This document shows positions 1 to 6,104 of a stretch of DNA of 6,104 nucleotides, one piece after another. Both the position numbers and the translations under genes were made by a program. Origin of the DNA: Rhodobacterales bacterium UBA3089. Lineage in GTDB: Bacteria > Pseudomonadota > Alphaproteobacteria > Rhodobacterales > Rhodobacteraceae. The stretch lies in the NCBI GenBank assembly GCA_002367255.1, contig DFBD01000046.1, positions 1 to 6,104 of the forward strand, given 5' to 3'. The notes under the pieces were generated by a model. It saw nothing but the letters and a program-made list of their open reading frames with translations. It was not told where the DNA came from and ran no database searches. Position 1 is the first letter of the stretch. Each line of letters opens with the position of its first letter.

Positions 1-2138
1 AACCCTTCGATCTTCTCGTTAACACCACCAATGGCCTGTACTTCGCCATTCTGGTTGATCGAACCGGTTACTGCCAATGACTGGTCTATCGGCATGTCTG
101 ACAAGGCCGATAGCAGCGCATATAGTTCGGCTGAGGATGCGCTGTCACCATCCACGCCGCCATAGCTTTGCTCGAACACCAAAGATGCCCAAAGCGACAT
201 TGGAACATCCAGCGCATAATGTGCGGCCAAATAGCTGGATAAAATCAGAACGCCTTTGGAATGGAGGGGGCCGCCCAATTCAACCTCGCGTTCGATGTCA
301 ACAACCTTTCCAGAGCCCATTCGGACATTCGCGGTAATGCGAGTTGGGCGGCCAAAACTGAACCCGTCCATCTGCATGACTGAAAGGCCGTTGATTTGCC
401 CGACCTTTTTACCCGAGGTATCAATCAACATCGTTTTTCGCGTGATTGACTCTTGAACGAGGTCCTTCACACGGCTAGCTCTGTCGATAGCTGCCGAAAT
501 TGCTTCGTTGATATGTTGATCTGTGATGGCAGGTTTGCCAGCAGCCAAATGATCGGCTTCTCGTATTACATCCGCCAGTTCTCCGACCTTGAGGGTCAGC
601 TTATTGGCATCCCTCGAAATGCGGGCAGCTTCATCAATCACCCTCGCTACCCCGGTAGCTGTGAGCGGCTTTAACCCTTCGCGTTTCGCAATCGACCCTA
701 TCATTTTGGCGTAAAGTAAGAGGGTTTTCTTTGAGCGATCAAGGTTCGTATTGAAATCAGCTTGAATCTTGAAAAGTTCGCCAAAATCGGGATCCAGATA
801 TTGAAGTAATGCATATAGCAACCTGTCGCCCACAAGTATAACCCGCACGTCCAGCGGGATCGGATCCGGTTCCAACGAGGCCGTTCCCATGATCGACAGT
901 TTTTCTGCCGGTGAAATGATCGAGATGGTATTATCTTGCAGGCATCGTTTAAGGCCATCCCAGGCAAATGATTCCAAGATCACCCGACGTGCGTCAAGTA
1001 TAAGGTACCCGCCATTTGCCCTATGCAAAGCGCCAGGTTTAATCAGCGTAAAATTCGTTGTTAGCGTACCCATTGTTGAAATATGCTCGACCCGGCCGGT
1101 CAGGTTCGCAAGGGTTGGCAATGGTTCTTCAACAACTGGCGCAAAGTTTTCGCCATTTTCACCATGCGTAACCATTACGTTTACAGTGTACCGCAGAAAC
1201 TCTGCATATTCATGATAGCGGGAGGTGACAATCGGAAAAGGGCCATCGCCACTTTCCTCGGATTCAATGACAAAATAGTCAACATTTTCCAGTAAATCCA
1301 CGCGCACAGCTTTCAGGTATTCTGCAATGCCCGTTATGTTTGGAAATAGCTCTGCGACGTCTTCCAACTCCGCTTCAACAGCCCGCTCTGCCATTGAAGC
1401 ATTCAGTTCTACGACGGCCTTGCGATGCTTTTTGTCCCGCTTGGGGATAGCTTTCAAGACGTCTGCCAGATCATTTTGAGTGTCTGATATTTTTTGCTCG
1501 ATACTTTCGCGTTCTTTCGCGGAGAGTTGATGAAAATCTTCCGGTTTTATAACCTTGCCGTCTTTCATTGCTGTCACCACGAAACCCATCGGTGTTTGCA
1601 GAATACTTACGTTCCTGCGGGCAGCTTTGCTTCCAAGCTCTTCAAACGAGGCTTCTCGCCTGTCGGAAAATTCCTGTTCTATAGCTTGTCGGCGATTTTG
1701 GTATTCATCCGATTCAAACAACGCCGGAATTGCCGAGGCAAGATCGTTTATCAATTCATTCATCGCAGCCTTGAACTTCGGCCCGACACCACTTGGCAAC
1801 GCAAGCGCAATAGGTTTGTGCGGTGCCTGAAAATTATTCACATATACCCAGTCTTGTGGCGAAGAGCGTTGACGCGCCTGCGCCTCCAACGAGCGTTTAA
1901 CGGCTGAATGCCGCCCGGTACCCGCAGGTCCCAATGCATAAAGATTGAAGCCCGAATGTTTAATGCCCGCGGCCAAATCAATGGCTTTCAACGCACGCTC
2001 CTGCCCCAAAAGGCCGTGGAAATCCGGCAAATCTGCTGTCGTCTTAAACTTAAATGTCCCAGGGTCACAAGCTGACCTCAAAGCTGTCCATGAAAGACCT
2101 GCGGGCCTATCCAGCCACTTTTTTCCAACCTTCGCCAT
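1..2138 (-). CDS. Lon-related ATP-dependent protease (AAA+ / Ser-Lys protease), 3' end off window
   Basis: Seen: an open frame of 712 codons from ATG at 2138, no internal stop, running off the left edge. An SD-like GAGG (2144-2147) lies 5 nt upstream. The N-terminal AAA region has a Walker A-like loop, GPAGTGRHS (residues 70-78), with Arg76 where Lys is usual. A long charged helical insertion, probably coiled coil, covers about residues 145-290. GGYLILDA (D382) sits at the Walker B position, followed by VILVGD (433-438) and VIDEAAR (500-506). The protease domain begins near GQING (580-584). It carries GDSAS with Ser666 and GGVNEKIEG with Lys709, a spacing of 43 residues, the same as the Ser-Lys dyad of known Lon proteases. 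Family knowledge: these LonB/YcbZ-like proteins (AAA_32 plus Lon_C) are about 800 residues long, so roughly 80-100 C-terminal residues are probably missing. Inferred role: cytoplasmic ATP-dependent proteolysis. It is divergent from the Usp gene and probably shares its FNR-type box. The exact subfamily is uncertain. Confidence 0.93.
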   Translation of the reverse strand, partial: MAKVGKKWLDRPAGLSWTALRSACDPGTFKFKTTADLPDFHGLLGQERALKAIDLAAGIKHSGFNLYALGPAGTGRHSAVKRSLEAQARQRSSPQDWVYVNNFQAPHKPIALALPSGVGPKFKAAMNELINDLASAIPALFESDEYQNRRQAIEQEFSDRREASFEELGSKAARRNVSILQTPMGFVVTAMKDGKVIKPEDFHQLSAKERESIEQKISDTQNDLADVLKAIPKRDKKHRKAVVELNASMAERAVEAELEDVAELFPNITGIAEYLKAVRVDLLENVDYFVIESEESGDGPFPIVTSRYHEYAEFLRYTVNVMVTHGENGENFAPVVEEPLPTLANLTGRVEHISTMGTLTTNFTLIKPGALHRANGGYLILDARRVILESFAWDGLKRCLQDNTISIISPAEKLSIMGTASLEPDPIPLDVRVILVGDRLLYALLQYLDPDFGELFKIQADFNTNLDRSKKTLLLYAKMIGSIAKREGLKPLTATGVARVIDEAARISRDANKLTLKVGELADVIREADHLAAGKPAITDQHINEAISAAIDRASRVKDLVQESITRKTMLIDTSGKKVGQINGLSVMQMDGFSFGRPTRITANVRMGSGKVVDIEREVELGGPLHSKGVLILSSYLAAHYALDVPMSLWASLVFEQSYGGVDGDSASSAELYALLSALSDMPIDQSLAVTGSINQNGEVQAIGGVNEKIEG

Positions 2139-2164
2139 ACTAACCTCTTTAAATATCAAGACAT

Positions 2165-2170
2165 AGTATA
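2165..2170 (-). promoter_or_regulatory. Candidate -10 element for the Lon-like protease gene
   Basis: Read on the minus strand this is TATACT, five of six matches to TATAAT. A start at about 2157-2158 would place the centre of the FNR-type palindrome (2198.5) near -41, the class II activator position, and would give a leader of about 20 nt that still contains the GAGG ribosome site. There is no properly spaced -35 hexamer, as expected for an activator-dependent promoter. Inferred from sequence only. Confidence 0.5.
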
Positions 2171-2190
2171 TTCGCGCAGCACCTCTTCAC

Positions 2191-2206
2191 ATTGACCCAA
2201 GTCAAT
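2191..2206. promoter_or_regulatory. FNR/Anr/Dnr-type operator palindrome
   Basis: ATTGACCCAAGTCAAT is a perfect inverted repeat with 6-bp arms and a 4-bp spacer. Its core TTGAC-N4-GTCAA (2192-2205) follows the CRP/FNR superfamily pattern. Canonical FNR boxes are TTGAT-N4-ATCAA; variants with C/G at the fifth arm position are known for FnrL-, FnrP-, NNR- and Dnr-type regulators. The sequence alone cannot tell an oxygen sensor from a nitric-oxide sensor. The centre (2198.5) is 28.5 bp from the near edge of a -10 hexamer on each side, so one site could activate both the Lon-like gene and the Usp gene. Confidence 0.75.
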
Positions 2207-2226
2207 GCAAGCAAGCGGTATTACAT

Positions 2227-2232
2227 TATTAT
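2227..2232 (+). promoter_or_regulatory. Candidate -10 element for the universal stress protein gene
   Basis: TATTAT matches TATAAT at five of six positions and lies in an AT-rich stretch. A start near 2239-2240 puts the FNR-type box at about -41, the class II arrangement. The leader would be about 97 nt, with no clear structure seen in it. An overlapping alternative hexamer, TTATAT, starts at 2229. Inferred from sequence only. Confidence 0.45.
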
Positions 2233-2324
2233 ATTGCCAATGCATCCACCAATCCGAGGATGTTGTTGTGCTTAGAGTTATAAGGTATTCGAGGCACTTC
2301 TCTGAAAACAAATATTACGAACAC

Positions 2325-2329
2325 AGGAG
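2325..2329 (+). promoter_or_regulatory. Ribosome binding site deciding the Usp start
   Basis: AGGAG lies 4 nt before an ATG at 2334 and 7 nt before a second, adjacent ATG at 2337. The 7-nt spacing is the more usual, which favours 2337. A longer in-frame reading from 2205 has no such site and would start at the last base of the FNR-type core. Confidence 0.7.
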
Positions 2330-2336
2330 ACGAATG

Positions 2337-3173
2337 ATGGCCTATAAATCAATACTCACTGTCTGGGACGGGCTTGAAAGCAGCCAGGCTACCTTTCAGG
2401 CTGCTTTGCAACTTACTAGAGAAAATGACGCCCACCTAAGCGTTTTATGTCTTGGGTATGACAGGTTCCAACCCGCTTTCGCTTATGTCGATATTGCTCC
2501 GGTAATGGTAAATGAAAGTATCACCGGTGCGCGTAAGCAGGCCGAGGACCTTGAACGGGAAGTCAGAGGAATTCTGGAAATCGAAGATGTGAAGTGGAGC
2601 ATCCAGACAGAAATTGCACAATTGAGTGGACTATCCCACATTGTCGGGGATGTCGCCCGTTTCAACGATCTCGTCGTTCTTCCGCAACCCTATACCAATG
2701 ACGGGGATGATAAACCCGCCAGCATAGTCGAGGCCGCGCTATTCGGGGGGAATGCGCCAGTGCTGGTTCACCCAACGTCCGGCATGAAATCTATGGGAAA
2801 GCGTATTGTCATTGCGTGGAATGAAAACAACGAAGCGTTATCGGCCATTCGTGCGGCTCTTCCATTCATAAAGGCAGCAGATACGGTGGAGGTTGTTATT
2901 ATTGCCCCCGACCGCCACGACGCCGATCGATCCGATCCCGGTGCAGCGATTAGCGCGATGCTCTCACGTCAGGGTGTGAGTGTAAGTGTATCGATTCTGC
3001 CACGCACCCTCTCGAAGACTTCCGATATTCTGAACCGCCACGTTACTGAATCCGGTGCCGACTTTCTAATTATGGGCGCCTATGGTCATTCGCGTTTTCG
3101 TGAAAGGATACTAGGCGGCGCGACACGCAATACACTTGAATCCGCCCCTGTACCGGTCCTGATGGCGCATTGA
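2337..3173 (+). CDS. Tandem-domain universal stress protein (UspA family)
   Basis: Seen: 278 residues, two Usp folds in tandem. Domain 1 (about 1-147) opens with the typical beta strand YKSILTVWDG but lacks the glycine-rich nucleotide loop. Domain 2 (about 154-278) opens with RIVIAWNEN and ends with GAYGHS (247-252) and GGAT (260-263), which fits the G-2x-G-9x-G ATP-binding pattern. The protein ends in PVPVLMAH, the usual terminal strand. The length is normal for tandem bacterial Usps, and no signal peptide or membrane segment is visible. Family knowledge: such proteins are soluble cytoplasmic ATP-binding factors that support survival during starvation, redox stress or oxygen limitation; their biochemical activity is often undefined. 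Start: ATG 2337 is preferred for SD spacing, with ATG 2334 one codon earlier possible. Regulation: the FNR-type box upstream suggests induction at low oxygen or by NO. A stem-loop follows the stop codon. Confidence 0.95.
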   Translation: MAYKSILTVWDGLESSQATFQAALQLTRENDAHLSVLCLGYDRFQPAFAYVDIAPVMVNESITGARKQAEDLEREVRGILEIEDVKWSIQTEIAQLSGLSHIVGDVARFNDLVVLPQPYTNDGDDKPASIVEAALFGGNAPVLVHPTSGMKSMGKRIVIAWNENNEALSAIRAALPFIKAADTVEVVIIAPDRHDADRSDPGAAISAMLSRQGVSVSVSILPRTLSKTSDILNRHVTESGADFLIMGAYGHSRFRERILGGATRNTLESAPVPVLMAH

Positions 3174-3182
3174 ATTAAAATA

Positions 3183-3213
3183 TGCGCAGCGCCTATATTA
3201 TACGCGCTGCGCA
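3183..3213. terminator. Bidirectional stem-loop terminator between convergent genes
   Basis: TGCGCAGCGC (3183-3192) and GCGCTGCGCA (3204-3213) form a perfect 10-bp GC-rich stem. The 11-nt loop can add a 3-bp TAT/ATA extension after a C-C mismatch. The stem starts 9 bp after the Usp stop and lies 30 bp beyond the M50 stop on the other strand. It is followed by ATTTGTT on the plus strand and ATATTTTAATT on the minus strand. The minus-strand tail is the better U-tract, so it may work best for the M50 gene. Confidence 0.75.
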
Positions 3214-3243
3214 ATTTGTTATGAGCGGAATATTGTCTCGCGG

Positions 3244-4380
3244 TCACTTGCCTATAAGGCCGAATTCGTTTTCCAATGAAATATACGAAATAATGTCGGC
3301 AAAAGAAATGACGCCTAACAATTGCCTGTCATGCACAACGAGGAATTTCTTCTGGCCGCCGATCTGCATCCGTTCGATCAAGTCCTTTACGAGGAAATCC
3401 CCGGTGACCGAATTATCTGGAGACAGCGGCGAATACACATCCCCGACGGTCAAATCACCCCAAGTATTGCGGTCAATTCCGTGCAGAATTTTTCGATCAA
3501 TGTATCCAAGTAATTCCACACCGTTCATCACCGGCACAAACCCAACATTTTTTCCAAGAATGACGTCACGCACCAGTTCGTCGATTGTCGTCTGCGGGGA
3601 AACTGATACCGGTGCGCGGGTCATTATTTGATCTACTGTATGCCCAAGCAGAATCCGCTCTGCCTTTTGGTTTTCATATGCACTACGGGACGAGCCAAGA
3701 ACGAAAAATCCGATTAGTATCAACCAGAACCCTCCGACTCCGGCGCCGTTAAGCACCGAAAACAATCCAAGGGCCATAAAGCCAACGCCCAAAGCGCTGC
3801 CTAGCCGGCTTGCGATGCGGGTTGCATATTCAAGATCAGACCGCAAATACCACAGAAAAGCGCGCAGAACGCGTCCGCCATCCATTGGAAAGGCCGGAAC
3901 CAGATTGAAAATGGCAAGCACCAGATTCGCGACACCAAGATAGGCGAACAGAACGACAACCGGATCATCGGCACCTACGCCCGCAAGAATATTGGACATT
4001 AGATATCCCAATCCGGCCAGCGCAAAACTCATTGCCGGACCTGCGATTGATATCCAAAACTCCGAGCGTGCGTCTTTAGGCTCGCTTTTCAAGCCAGCCA
4101 CACCACCAAAAAAGAACAGCGTGATTCCCGTAATTTTCAGGCCATAGAATATCGCCACAACGGAGTGCGCAAGTTCATGCAATAGCAACGACGCAAAAAA
4201 CCCGAGCATTGCCACCACACCTAGGGATATATACGTTTTCTGCGATAATCCGGGCAGTAATTGTGGAAAATATTGCGCCGAGAGGTTCCAGACAAATAGC
4301 GCAGCGATCAACAGCCAACTAGGATCTATGCGGATATCAATTCCATAAACCCGAAATATTGTGATCGCGTTTTTGCCCAT
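3244..4380 (-). CDS. M50 family site-2-type intramembrane metalloprotease with two CBS domains
   Basis: Seen: 378 residues with several hydrophobic segments. HELAH (His68, Glu69, His72) is the HExxH zinc site inside a membrane helix. FNLVPAFPMDGGR (158-170) supplies the second motif, NxxPxxPxDGGR, with Asp167 the expected third zinc ligand. All catalytic residues are therefore present. FFGGVAGL (91-98) and SIAGPAMS (111-118) are also typical. Hydrophobic stretches near 21-37, 50-70, 110-131, 141-162 and 196-230 fit a six-helix-type core. A cytoplasmic C-terminus carries two CBS domains, about 248-304 and 310-370. Family knowledge: M50.B (SpoIVFB-like) proteases cleave membrane-bound substrates such as anti-sigma factors; CBS pairs usually bind adenine nucleotides. 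Start: ATG 4380 has an SD 4 nt upstream; an in-frame ATG at 4434 would add 18 residues running through that SD, so it is less likely. No substrate gene is visible. It converges on the Usp gene and is divergent from the P-type ATPase. Confidence 0.95.
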   Translation of the reverse strand: MGKNAITIFRVYGIDIRIDPSWLLIAALFVWNLSAQYFPQLLPGLSQKTYISLGVVAMLGFFASLLLHELAHSVVAIFYGLKITGITLFFFGGVAGLKSEPKDARSEFWISIAGPAMSFALAGLGYLMSNILAGVGADDPVVVLFAYLGVANLVLAIFNLVPAFPMDGGRVLRAFLWYLRSDLEYATRIASRLGSALGVGFMALGLFSVLNGAGVGGFWLILIGFFVLGSSRSAYENQKAERILLGHTVDQIMTRAPVSVSPQTTIDELVRDVILGKNVGFVPVMNGVELLGYIDRKILHGIDRNTWGDLTVGDVYSPLSPDNSVTGDFLVKDLIERMQIGGQKKFLVVHDRQLLGVISFADIISYISLENEFGLIGK

Positions 4381-4384
4381 AATT

Positions 4385-4391
4385 CCACCTC
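4385..4391 (-). promoter_or_regulatory. Ribosome binding site deciding the M50 protease start
   Basis: On the minus strand this reads GAGGTGG, close to the SD consensus, 4 nt before ATG 4380. It lies inside the reading frame opened by the upstream ATG at 4434, which argues that 4380 is the true start. Confidence 0.65.
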
Positions 4392-4393
4392 GC

Positions 4394-4422
4394 TTGACAA
4401 CAAGCCGCGCTCGGCTCGTCAA
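4394..4422. repeat. Nested inverted repeat upstream of the M50 gene
   Basis: Outer arms TTGAC (4394-4398) and GTCAA (4418-4422) enclose inner arms AGCCG (4403-4407) and CGGCT (4412-4416) around a CGCT loop. The spacers between inner and outer arms are unequal (4 and 1 nt), so it is not a perfect palindrome. It sits 14 to 42 nt before the M50 start codon, just upstream of its SD. It could be a leader hairpin or a protein-binding site; the function is unknown. Confidence 0.4.
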
Positions 4423-4692
4423 TCTCGAAACCAACTATTGCACTTATCTAGCGTCTAGTCGAGACCCAGACTATTACCCGCATCATTGCAGCGTTATCAT
4501 TGCTTGGAATTGGTTCTGGCTCGACTCAAAAGACTTTCTTGCAACAAACCCGGCCTCCTTTCGTATTTACGTTTTGTGGCTGTTGTTGGGCTTTCGTCTT
4601 TCGGGCTTTTTAGCGTAGTATCCGGATAATCCAATTGGAAGTTCCAGGTTTTCTTGCACGCTTGGGCTGAAAAAATATTCGAGGATAAAGGC

Positions 4693-6104
4693 ATGCAAAC
4701 AATCGATATCCCTTCGACTTCACAGGGCCTTAGTACCGCCGAATCCAAACACCTACGCGACAAATACGGTGCCAACACACTTCCTGAAAGCCGTGGCACA
4801 CCACTGTGGATACGGTTTGTGCGTCAATTTAAAAGCCCCCTGATTTATGTTCTGCTTTTTGCGCTGGCGCTCGATTTAGGTATCTGGATTTACGAAGGTG
4901 CGGCGGGCCTGCCGATTGAGTCTATCGCAATTGGCTTTATACTCGCCCTGAATGCCAGTCTTGGCACCTATCAGGAGAACAAGGCCGAGGCGGCGCTGTC
5001 AAAACTCAAAGCAATGGTAACCCCTATGGTTTGGGTGTTACGGGATGGTACTTATGCGCACCTTCCGACCGAGACGCTGGTCCCGGGTGATTTAATCCGT
5101 ATCGAGGCCGGCGATCGCATCCCTGCGGACGGCCTGATGATGGCTGGTCAGGGCGTTTTGGTGGATGAATCCGTGCTTACCGGGGAGTCCGTTCCAACGG
5201 ATAAAACCGAGGGGGACGAGGTTTTCAGTGGAACCCTGATTGTGCGTGGTAAAAGCTATATCACGGTTACGAATACTGGCGCACGCAGTAGCATGGGGCG
5301 GCTGGCCACGCTGATTAGCGAGCTTAAAGACGAAAAAACCCCGTTGGAACGCCAGATCCATAAAATCGGCAACCAGATTGCCGTTGCCATTCTGGGACTG
5401 GCTGTGGTGCTGATCATCGGCGGAATTTATATCGAGGGCGTCGAGCGGATCGGGCATATTTTTCTGTTCGCTGTTGTCGTAGCCGTCGCCGCAATTCCTG
5501 AGGGCCTTCCGGCTGTCTTGACGCTGACCTTAGCGCTTGGTGTTGAAAGGATGGCCAATAAAAAAGCCGTGGTTAGACGGCTTAGTGCTGTCGAGGCTTT
5601 GGGCTCGGTTACGGCCATAGCGACTGATAAAACCGGAACGCTTACGGAAAACCGTATGATCGTTAAAGCAGTGGATACAGAAAGTCCGGCAAAGTTAATT
5701 CAGGCCATGGTGCTCGCCAATGATGCCGAGATAAGCACTGGTTCGGGCGACTCTCTAGAACTGGCGTTACTGGAATATGCACAGACCAATGGTGCTGATT
5801 TGGTGGGGTTGGCACGGGATTTTCCACGCTCCGACAGCAAGCCTTTTGATAGTAGTTACCGATATATGAGCGTAACCGTTGTCGAAAATGGTGCCAACAT
5901 CCGCTATTTCAAAGGCGCCCCCGAGGTGCTTTTGGGCAACAGCAAAATGCCAGCAGAGGAACGCGCCGTTTGGGAAGACAAAGCGCTTTCTTATGGTGAT
6001 GAAGGATACAAGGTACTTGCTGCGGCCACTTCCAGTGACCAAACGGATACGGATTTAGACTTCCTTGGCCTGATCCTTCTGTGGGACCCACCCAGAGCCG
6101 AGGT
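4693..6104 (+). CDS. P2-type cation-transporting P-type ATPase, N-terminal half (3' end off window)
   Basis: Seen: 470 codons open to the right edge, starting at ATG 4693 with GAGG 8 nt upstream and the typical cation-ATPase N-terminal segment GLSTAESKHLRDKYGANTLPE (12-32, Ser/Thr-Ala-Glu start of the fold). Membrane pairs lie near 48-67 and 74-92, and near 228-247 and 254-285. The actuator loop has TGES (163-166). M4 carries PEGLP (269-273). The phosphorylation site is DKTGTLTENRM with Asp312. The nucleotide domain has GDSLELALL (352-360), PFDSS (384-388) and KGAPE (407-411), then DPPR (465-468). Family knowledge: members are about 830-900 residues and pump ions across the inner membrane; PEGLP is typical of P2 pumps (Ca2+ or Na+/K+-like), not heavy-metal P1B pumps, and no CPC motif is present. 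The ion cannot be assigned without M5-M6. GDSLE replaces the usual GDPTE, a minor departure. An Anr-regulated pump of this general class is known in Pseudomonas, but no FNR-type box is seen here. Confidence 0.94.
   Translation, partial: MQTIDIPSTSQGLSTAESKHLRDKYGANTLPESRGTPLWIRFVRQFKSPLIYVLLFALALDLGIWIYEGAAGLPIESIAIGFILALNASLGTYQENKAEAALSKLKAMVTPMVWVLRDGTYAHLPTETLVPGDLIRIEAGDRIPADGLMMAGQGVLVDESVLTGESVPTDKTEGDEVFSGTLIVRGKSYITVTNTGARSSMGRLATLISELKDEKTPLERQIHKIGNQIAVAILGLAVVLIIGGIYIEGVERIGHIFLFAVVVAVAAIPEGLPAVLTLTLALGVERMANKKAVVRRLSAVEALGSVTAIATDKTGTLTENRMIVKAVDTESPAKLIQAMVLANDAEISTGSGDSLELALLEYAQTNGADLVGLARDFPRSDSKPFDSSYRYMSVTVVENGANIRYFKGAPEVLLGNSKMPAEERAVWEDKALSYGDEGYKVLAAATSSDQTDTDLDFLGLILLWDPPRAE

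Larger units (their letters stand above)
4381..4692. other. Divergent intergenic region between M50 protease and P-type ATPase
   Basis: This 312-bp gap must carry the start signals for both flanking genes. I see no FNR-type palindrome like the one at 2191-2206; TTGAC (4394-4398) and GTCAA (4418-4422) are too far apart. A GATAAT hexamer (4625-4630) is a weak -10 candidate for the ATPase without a good -35. TCTAG occurs twice with a 7-bp period (4447-4451 and 4454-4458). Short frames on both strands have no homology-like features and no convincing ribosome sites. I see no tRNA or recognisable small RNA. Confidence 0.5.

Noticed and set aside
1494..1907. Plus-strand open frames opposite the Lon-like gene, such as 1494-1907 and 889-1215
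   Set aside because: The minus strand is one continuous 712-codon frame with family motifs; these are shadow frames.
2165..2204. Classical sigma-70 promoter with TTGACT as -35 for the Lon-like gene
   Set aside because: The gap from TTGACT to the TATACT -10 is 29 bp, far from the usual 16-18, and the TTGAC is part of the palindrome.
2205..2336. Extended Usp start adding 44 residues upstream of MAYKS
   Set aside because: The extension has no ribosome site, no Usp similarity, and begins inside the FNR-type box upstream of the predicted transcript start; AGGAG at 2325-2329 supports 2334/2337.
4394..4422. Second FNR-type box for the M50/ATPase pair
   Set aside because: TTGAC and GTCAA are separated by 19 bp rather than 4, so a normal FNR-family dimer would not fit.
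4381..4434. Upstream M50 start at 4434 adding 18 residues
   Set aside because: The extra residues run through the GAGGTGG ribosome site and are arginine-rich, unlike the family N-terminus; ATG 4380 is well placed.
4654..4680. Possible -35 TTGCAC or sigma-54 site before the ATPase
   Set aside because: No matching -10 at 16-18 bp and no GG/GC pair with sigma-54 spacing could be seen.
5092..5618. Minus-strand open frames opposite the P-type ATPase (5092-5457 and 5427-5618)
   Set aside because: They lie antisense to the conserved ATPase domains (TGES to PEGLP), overlap each other, and show no recognisable protein features or ribosome sites.

Overview
The window is ordinary bacterial chromosome carrying four protein genes, all related to stress or membrane functions. 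Two are complete and one runs off each edge. Base composition looks moderate by eye. Short intergenic gaps, Shine-Dalgarno sequences and a CRP/FNR-type operator fit a proteobacterium. The tandem-Usp and Lon-like protein types and the TTGAC-N4-GTCAA operator make an alphaproteobacterium (perhaps Rhodobacterales-like) my best guess, but I ran no search to confirm this. I see no rRNA, tRNA, insertion sequence, CRISPR array or phage gene.

Layout. Positions 1-2138 (minus) encode a Lon-related AAA+ protease that reads without interruption for 712 codons and is cut by the left edge just after its catalytic lysine. Positions 2139-2336 form a divergent control region with a perfect palindrome, ATTGACCCAAGTCAAT (2191-2206), matching an FNR/Anr/Dnr-type box. 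Its centre lies at the same distance from a good -10 hexamer on each side. Positions 2337-3173 (plus) encode a tandem universal stress protein. A 10-bp perfect stem-loop (3183-3213) separates it from the convergent gene at 3244-4380 (minus), a complete membrane-embedded M50 (site-2 protease type) metalloprotease with two C-terminal CBS domains. A 312-bp divergent gap (4381-4692) contains a small nested inverted repeat. From 4693 to the right edge runs the first half of a P2-type cation-transporting P-type ATPase.

How they may work together. The FNR-type box predicts that the Lon-like protease and the Usp are co-induced when oxygen is limiting, or by nitric oxide if the regulator is a Dnr/NnrR homologue. 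Universal stress proteins and P-type cation ATPases are known members of Anr/FNR regulons in other proteobacteria. The whole window may therefore be part of a low-oxygen survival locus: cytoplasmic proteolysis (Lon-like), ATP-binding stress protein (Usp), intramembrane proteolysis with adenine-nucleotide sensing (M50-CBS) and ion homeostasis (P-type ATPase). Only the first two genes have a visible FNR-type site; including the other two is inference from proximity. I did not find convincing evidence of an entirely new system. The symmetric divergent operator and the non-canonical ATPase motifs of the Lon-like protein are the most interesting points.
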